From: Phycisphaerales bacterium UBA7800
GTDB lineage: Bacteria; Planctomycetota; Phycisphaerae; Phycisphaerales; Phycisphaeraceae
NCBI GenBank assembly: GCA_002480565.1
Contig: DLCK01000055.1
Span: forward strand, 1 to 10,349
DNA length: 10,349 bases
Direction of reading: 5' to 3'
In this document: positions 6,849-10,349 of the stretch, in pieces
How the letters are laid out: every line of letters begins with the position of its first letter
Numbering within the stretch: the first letter of the stretch is position 1
Notes under the pieces: generated by a model
What the model was told of the DNA's origin: nothing
The model's input: the letters and a program-made list of their open reading frames with translations, nothing else
Databases searched by the model: none
Position numbers and translations under genes: made by a program

Positions 6849-6927
6849 GAACCACAGAGTCACAGAGGCACAGAGCAATACAAAAAATTCTCTGCCTTGA
6901 TACTCTGTGTCTCTGTGACTCTGTGGT
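6849..6927 (+). repeat. CACAGAG-octad inverted repeat (large hairpin), copy 1
   Basis: The left arm, 6851-6875, has three CACAGAG units spaced by one base. The right arm, 6903-6927, has three matching CTCTGTG units. The 25-base arms pair with a single non-Watson-Crick position (G opposite T) around a 27-base A/T-rich loop. Just before the arm is ATGGCTGA, closely matched by ATGGATGA before copy 2 at 8845. This copy lies in the thiL-tsaE spacer, 52 bases upstream of tsaE. A transcript through it would form a very stable stem. The element is non-coding; its origin (MITE-like or REP-like) is inferred. Confidence 0.9.
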
Positions 6928-6979
6928 AAAGACAATAAACAAAATTTGACCCTAAAACTTCAAACAACCGGAATCGACC

Positions 6980-7495
6980 GTGACCGATACATTCCAAATC
7001 ATAAGCACATCTGTCGAACAGACCATCGCATTAGGCGAGGCGTTAGCAACCTGTCTGTGCGAAGGCGACTGGGTGACACTCGACGGTGAACTCGGGGCTG
7101 GCAAAACCCACCTGATCCGTGGTATCGCGCAAGGTATGGGCGCAGACGGCCACGCGGTGGCAAGTCCGACCTTTGTCCTCATGCACGAGTATGAGCCGGA
7201 GGACTTGGACAAACCGCTGCTGATCCACATTGATGCCTACCGGCTTGAGAATCCGCGTGATTTGCTTAATCTGGGGTTTGAAGATGTGGCTGACGAGTCG
7301 GTGATCCTCATCGAATGGGCTTCCAAAGTCGCCAAGGTCCTGCCCGAAAATCGACTGCAAATTGATCTGCAACATGAAACCGACACCACCCGGCAGATCA
7401 CCTTCACCGGATACGGCAACATCAACCAACGTATCGCAGACATTCAATCAGCGACACGCAGTGTCGCAGCTATGGGATCAGACAATCGTGAGTGA
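6980..7495 (+). CDS. tsaE: tRNA threonylcarbamoyladenosine biosynthesis ATPase (TsaE)
   Basis: TsaE is the P-loop ATPase that works with TsaB and TsaD to make the t6A modification at position 37 of ANN-decoding tRNAs. The 171-residue protein has Walker A GELGAGKT at 36-43, followed by HLIRGIAQGMG, the family block VASPTFVLMHEY at 60-71, IHIDAYRL at about 82-89 and ILIEWASKV at about 109-117. These are diagnostic of the family. Its C-terminal tail of about 25 residues after the core (from about NINQRI) is less typical. The start is a GTG at 6980 giving MTDTFQIIST; no strong ribosome site precedes it. A CACAGAG-octad hairpin lies in the leader. Its last eight bases are shared with the start of yacG, which implies translational coupling. 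tsaB and tsaD are not in the window. Confidence 0.93.
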   Translation: MTDTFQIISTSVEQTIALGEALATCLCEGDWVTLDGELGAGKTHLIRGIAQGMGADGHAVASPTFVLMHEYEPEDLDKPLLIHIDAYRLENPRDLLNLGFEDVADESVILIEWASKVAKVLPENRLQIDLQHETDTTRQITFTGYGNINQRIADIQSATRSVAAMGSDNRE

Positions 7496-7673
7496 AACCA
7501 AAAAGAAAAAATCGACCATCAAATGCCCCACCTGTGAAACTGCAGTCGAGCAGGACAATGCCACCTTCCCCTTCTGTTCCAAGCAGTGTCAGATGGTGGA
7601 TTTGAATAAATGGTTCGGCGGTGATTACAAAATCAGTCGCCCAATCGAGCAGGCGGATCTTGATGAGGTGTAG
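7488..7673 (+). CDS. yacG: YacG-like small zinc-binding protein (DNA gyrase inhibitor family, DUF329)
   Basis: This 61-residue protein is recognised by CPTC, then 13 residues, then CSKQC, followed by QMVDLNKWFGGDYKISRP. This is the YacG pattern: four zinc-binding Cys, then a DL-x-x-W segment and a basic/aromatic Y-x-I-x-x-P end. The Escherichia coli homologue binds GyrB and inhibits gyrase, as known for the family. The chosen start is the GTG at 7488, giving MSETKKKKSTIK; the longer upstream reading would run inside tsaE and has no family similarity. It overlaps the tsaE stop as GTGAGTGA, an 8-base overlap. Its final 41 bases overlap tail to tail with the membrane protein gene on the other strand. 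The identity is clear from the zinc motif; activity on gyrase in this organism is inferred. Confidence 0.9.
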   Translation: MSETKKKKSTIKCPTCETAVEQDNATFPFCSKQCQMVDLNKWFGGDYKISRPIEQADLDEV

Positions 7674-8250
7674 ATGAATCGGTCTGCACATGATTGCCAG
7701 ACTTGATGCGTCGCAACAAGAAGCGACAAAGCCCTTTTGCTCCCTTGAGAAGATACAACGCGAAAACGATCCGAATCCCGCTGATGATCAGTTGTATGAT
7801 TGGTAAGCTTATCCACTGATGCGTACGGACACTTGAATTTGAGTGCCCCGTCCACATGCGTGACACGATTGTCACAACTTTGGAAATATCATCGATCAAC
7901 AAGTATATTCCCAATAGCATACACCCGATGGTCATCAACTCGAATAAACCAATACCGGCTTCCGAAAGCTCAAGTGTTTTATCCTGTTTCCCATCCATCC
8001 ACTTGGCAATCAAGCCGGATTTAAACCACAGAAAACAGGCCACCGCAATGCAGATCAATTGCGGCATAAAATTAATCAGTAAAGCAATAACATCTGATGT
8101 ATGTAGGCGTGGCGATGTCGGAGACATTCCCATCCCGATAACCATACGTACAATGATGCCTGAACCATCAAACAAGTGTAGAGCTATATTGACCCATAGG
8201 TACAACGACAGAACTTTGCAGGACAGTTCAGCTACATCTCGTCGTTTCAT
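7633..8250 (-). CDS. Unrecognised membrane protein, about four transmembrane helices
   Basis: I do not recognise the family of this 205-residue protein. Hydrophobic segments at roughly residues 11-29, 53-76, 100-119 and 148-168 suggest four transmembrane helices. The N terminus is short and basic (MKRRD). After the last helix comes a basic stretch (LLRRIKS) and a polar, proline-rich tail that is probably cytoplasmic. The start is supported by AGGGG seven bases upstream of the ATG (8258-8262). The gene follows the Fur-like regulator by 31 bases on the same strand, so they probably share a transcript. The tail coding sequence overlaps the end of yacG by 41 bases on the opposite strand. The coherent hydrophobic pattern and ribosome site make it a likely real gene. 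No function is assigned. Confidence 0.72.
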   Translation of the reverse strand: MKRRDVAELSCKVLSLYLWVNIALHLFDGSGIIVRMVIGMGMSPTSPRLHTSDVIALLINFMPQLICIAVACFLWFKSGLIAKWMDGKQDKTLELSEAGIGLFELMTIGCMLLGIYLLIDDISKVVTIVSRMWTGHSNSSVRTHQWISLPIIQLIISGIRIVFALYLLKGAKGLCRFLLRRIKSGNHVQTDSSTPHQDPPARLGD

Positions 8251-8281
8251 TTGGCTTCCCCTGGAATTAATTCTTTGATGA

Positions 8282-8779
8282 TTAACCTTCTGACTCTTCA
8301 GGCTCGTCCTTCACGTCACCGCACAAACCATAAATCACAAACTGGTGACTGACCGGTTCGAAGTTGTTTTCCTTGCAAATGCGTTCGCGCAGCGCTTTGA
8401 GTTCCGGAGCATCGAAGGGGATGATCGTGTTGGTTTCCATGCAGACCAGATAGGCTTGCGGGTCTTTGCCATAGGTGAGTTGGTAGTGTGCCTGCTTCGA
8501 GTCGATGAGGACTTCGCGGATGATCTTGGCTTCGAGCAGGTGTTTGAGGGTGCGATAGATGGTTGCCTTGCTCACGCGAACGTTGCCATCACGCATTTCA
8601 TAAAGCAACTGCTCAGCTTCGAAGACTTCTTCCTTGGCTAAGACGGCATCGAGAATCTTGGCACGCTCGGGCGTGAACTTGAGTCCCTGCTTCTTGAGGA
8701 AACGCCTGAAAATCGAGCAGGCGGGAACATACATCGCCTCCTCGGAACCGACTTGTGATATGGGTTGGATTGGAGTCAT
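8282..8779 (-). CDS. Fur-family transcriptional regulator with divergent metal sites
   Basis: This 165-residue protein has the Fur winged-helix domain: FLKKQGLKFTPERAKILDAVL at about 27-47 and the recognition segment RVSKATIYRTLKHLLEAKII at about 68-87. The C-terminal part keeps the fold (AHYQLTYG, AYLVCMETNTIIPFD, HQFVIYGLCGD) but lacks most usual ligands. The HHDH cluster is replaced by KDPQAY, the first CxxC keeps only Cys113 (LVCME), and the second is Cys153-Gly-Asp-Val. It may therefore sense a different metal or signal, or act without one. The longest start is at 8779. A second in-frame ATG at 8734 would begin MYVPACSIFRRF, a more usual Fur length, but its GAGGAGG is only two bases away. 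The gene is divergent from hom and precedes a membrane protein gene, a likely target or partner by position only. Confidence 0.87.
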   Translation of the reverse strand: MTPIQPISQVGSEEAMYVPACSIFRRFLKKQGLKFTPERAKILDAVLAKEEVFEAEQLLYEMRDGNVRVSKATIYRTLKHLLEAKIIREVLIDSKQAHYQLTYGKDPQAYLVCMETNTIIPFDAPELKALRERICKENNFEPVSHQFVIYGLCGDVKDEPEESEG

Positions 8780-8810
8780 ACAGATATTTTACGCTTTTTT
8801 GGCTGTGACG

Positions 8811-8837
8811 TGTATTGAAGTAACCAAATACATTATA
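8811..8837 (-). promoter_or_regulatory. Candidate promoter -10 and operator of the Fur-like gene
   Basis: The minus strand has a consensus TATAAT at 8837-8832, about 50 bases before the longest start. No good -35 lies at 16-18 bases, because that spacing falls in the CACAGAG repeat. TGTATT at 8811-8816 and AATACA at 8827-8832 form an inverted repeat that touches this -10, a position that would suit autoregulation. It is not a match to the classical Fur box. Both calls are tentative. Confidence 0.35.
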
Positions 8838-8844
8838 AACCTTA

Positions 8845-8930
8845 TGGATGAACCACAGAGGCAAAGTGACACAGAGAATTTACATAAATTTTTTTTATTG
8901 TCTTTGCTCTGTGTCTCTGTGACTCTGTGG
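8845..8930 (+). repeat. CACAGAG-octad inverted repeat (large hairpin), copy 2
   Basis: The left arm at 8853-8876 and right arm at 8907-8930 are 24 bases each and pair with three mismatches around an A/T-rich loop containing a run of eight or more T. The right arm is nearly identical to that of copy 1 (6903-6927), with three CTCTGTG units. The preceding ATGGATGAACCACAGAG matches ATGGCTGAACCACAGAG of copy 1 except at one base. The left arm is more decayed than in copy 1. It lies 84 bases upstream of hom in the same orientation to the downstream gene as copy 1. It also abuts the Fur-like gene's promoter region. Confidence 0.9.
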
Positions 8931-9002
8931 CAAAAGCCAACCACTGCTGGCACACCCTCCCGCCAACTGCTATCTTGTGGGGCTGTAACAGACTTTAAAC
9001 GC

Positions 9003-9007
9003 AAGGA
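9003..9007 (+). promoter_or_regulatory. Shine-Dalgarno site that decides the hom start
   Basis: AAGGA followed by AAACAAC precedes the GTG at 9015 by seven bases. It picks this start over the long in-frame upstream extension, which crosses a repeat and runs antisense to the Fur-like gene. Confidence 0.65.
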
Positions 9008-9014
9008 AAACAAC

Positions 9015-10325
9015 GTGTCCAACGCCCCAATCCGTATCGGCATGATCGGTCTTGGAACCGTCGGCTCAGGTGTCGCCAAACTCCTCAAAGCCAACGCCCA
9101 GCAATATTCCTCACGTACCGGACAAACGATCCAGATCGTCAGCGTCCTGGTGCGCAATCTCGATAAAGCCAAAGCAACCGGCTTGGTCGACGAGGCCATT
9201 CTGACCAACGACGCGGACACCTTCTTTGCACAGGACATGGATGTCGTTCTGGAAGTCGCAGGCGGCGTGGAAGTGGCGGGCGATTTTGTCCGTCGCGCGA
9301 TTGAAAATAACTGTCATGTCGTCACTGCCAACAAAGCACTCCTCGCAGCCCAAGGCCCTGACCTCTACAGCCTGGCGAAACAACACAACGTGAGTATCGC
9401 GTTTGAAGCCTCCTGCGGCGGTGGTATCCCACTGGTCACCGCATTGTCGTTTGGCCTGATGTCCAACCGCATTGATTCACTGTACGGCATCCTCAACGGC
9501 ACGTGTAACTACATCCTCACGGAGATGACCCAAAAGGGTAAAACCTACACCGACGCACTGGTCGAAGCCAAGGAGTTGGGCTATGCCGAAGCCGATGAAA
9601 CACTCGATGTCTCCGGCGCCGATGCAGCTCAGAAACTCGTTGTCCTTTCAAGCTTAGCCTTTGATGTAAAGGTCACCGAAGACCAGATCACCTGCAAAGG
9701 CATCGACACGCTGGACCTCTCGGATGTGAACTTTGGCAGTGAGATGGGTTACGAAATCAAACTCCTTGCGATGGCTCAGCAGACCGACAAAGGTCTGAGT
9801 CTTCGCACCATGCCTTGCTTTATCCACAAGGACACGCAACTTGCCCAGGTCGACAGTTCGTTTAACGCGCTGTCCGTCTATGGTTCAGCCACCGGACACA
9901 CGTTTTACTACGGACGTGGTGCAGGCGAATTCCCCACGGCTTCGGCAGTGGTCAGCGATTTACTGAACATCGTCAGCGGCTGGTATCCCAAGGCATTTGA
10001 GCAGATGAACATCTGGCCGGTGAATCATCCTGATGTGCAGTTGGCTGATCCGGATGAATTGGTCGGTCGCTATTACCTGCGTACAGATGTCAAGGATATC
10101 CCAGGCGTGATGGCTAAACTCACCAGCGCTTTGGGCAATGCCAACATCAGTATCAACGCGGTCATGCAACACGAAACCGAAGACACCGAAACTGCCCCGG
10201 TGGTGATCCTCACCCACGAAGCGCGTCAAGGTGATATCCAAACCGCTCTTGATGAAATCGCAGCATTGCCCCACACCGTGGGTCAGCCGGTGATCCTCCC
10301 CATCGTCGATTTCCCCGAAGGGTAA
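9015..10325 (+). CDS. hom: Homoserine dehydrogenase with C-terminal ACT domain
   Basis: This enzyme reduces L-aspartate 4-semialdehyde to L-homoserine with NAD(P)H, the branch step toward threonine, isoleucine and methionine. The 436-residue protein starts at GTG 9015. It shows the Rossmann motif IGLGTVGSGV at 11-20, FEASCGGGIPLVTAL at about 131-145, GILNGTCNYILTEM at about 158-171, and the catalytic-region block YAEADETLDVSGADAAQKL at about 191-209. The regulatory ACT domain begins near residue 351 with YYLRTDVKDIPGVMAKLTSALG and holds the usual NISINAVMQHE strand. An ACT domain of this kind commonly gives feedback control by threonine; that is family knowledge. The stop TAA is followed after one base by the GGGATTA array. 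Its divergent neighbour is the Fur-like gene; a large hairpin lies in its leader. Confidence 0.95.
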   Translation: MSNAPIRIGMIGLGTVGSGVAKLLKANAQQYSSRTGQTIQIVSVLVRNLDKAKATGLVDEAILTNDADTFFAQDMDVVLEVAGGVEVAGDFVRRAIENNCHVVTANKALLAAQGPDLYSLAKQHNVSIAFEASCGGGIPLVTALSFGLMSNRIDSLYGILNGTCNYILTEMTQKGKTYTDALVEAKELGYAEADETLDVSGADAAQKLVVLSSLAFDVKVTEDQITCKGIDTLDLSDVNFGSEMGYEIKLLAMAQQTDKGLSLRTMPCFIHKDTQLAQVDSSFNALSVYGSATGHTFYYGRGAGEFPTASAVVSDLLNIVSGWYPKAFEQMNIWPVNHPDVQLADPDELVGRYYLRTDVKDIPGVMAKLTSALGNANISINAVMQHETEDTETAPVVILTHEARQGDIQTALDEIAALPHTVGQPVILPIVDFPEG

Positions 10326-10326
10326 T

Positions 10327-10349
10327 GGGATTAGGGATTAGGGATTAGG
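10327..10349 (+). repeat. GGGATTA heptamer array at the 3' end of hom
   Basis: Three perfect GGGATTA units and a partial GG run to the window edge. The array begins two bases after the hom stop, in the transcript if transcription continues. It is the same unit and same strand as the array at 1-49, and is truncated by the window end. Confidence 0.95.

Noticed and set aside
6849..6927. CRISPR array
   Set aside because: The CACAGAG units form one inverted pair, not regularly spaced direct repeats with unique spacers, and no cas gene is present.
8634..9014. Long in-frame upstream extension of hom (total 563 residues)
   Set aside because: It runs antisense to the Fur-like gene and through a repeat hairpin, has no homoserine dehydrogenase similarity before the GTG at 9015, and that GTG has a good ribosome site.

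Overview
This window reads as chromosomal housekeeping DNA from a free-living Gram-negative bacterium of moderate GC content. The best guess is a planctomycete, perhaps of the Phycisphaerae. That placement is an inference from the gene mix: a futalosine menaquinone pathway, an archaeal-type glycogen debranching enzyme, c-di-GMP-type signalling proteins, and many short interspersed repeats. No phage, transposase, CRISPR, tRNA or rRNA is visible.

Layout. Positions 1-49 are seven perfect copies of the heptamer TTAGGGA, followed by about 165 bases carrying an inverted pair of AAACCGC palindromes. On the minus strand, mqnB and mqnD form a translationally coupled pair (1679-217) for menaquinone synthesis. 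Upstream of them, also on the minus strand, lies a glycogen debranching enzyme gene (3840-1819), whose stop codon sits inside a degenerate array of the same heptamer. Next on the minus strand come an HD-GYP-like protein that has lost the His of its HD motif (5251-4010) and, upstream of it, a small PilZ-like protein (5743-5378). These two look like a c-di-GMP-related output pair.

From 5908 the plus strand carries thiL (thiamine-phosphate kinase), tsaE (tRNA t6A modification ATPase) and yacG (small zinc protein). yacG overlaps the end of tsaE by 8 bases. It also overlaps, tail to tail by 41 bases, an unrecognised four-helix membrane protein gene on the minus strand (8250-7633). Directly upstream of that gene is a divergent Fur-family regulator (8779-8282), transcribed away from hom (homoserine dehydrogenase with an ACT domain, 9015-10325). 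The window ends in another heptamer array beginning two bases after the hom stop.

The genes are mostly ordinary metabolism; the unusual content is the repeats. Two families are prominent: GGGATTA heptamer arrays placed at the 3' ends of genes with the G-rich strand as the coding strand, and large CACAGAG-octad hairpins in the leaders of tsaE and hom. Both window ends lie in the heptamer array, so this may be a whole contig bounded by assembly breaks. Three regulatory-type proteins (HD-GYP, PilZ, Fur) each lack part of the canonical motif of their family.
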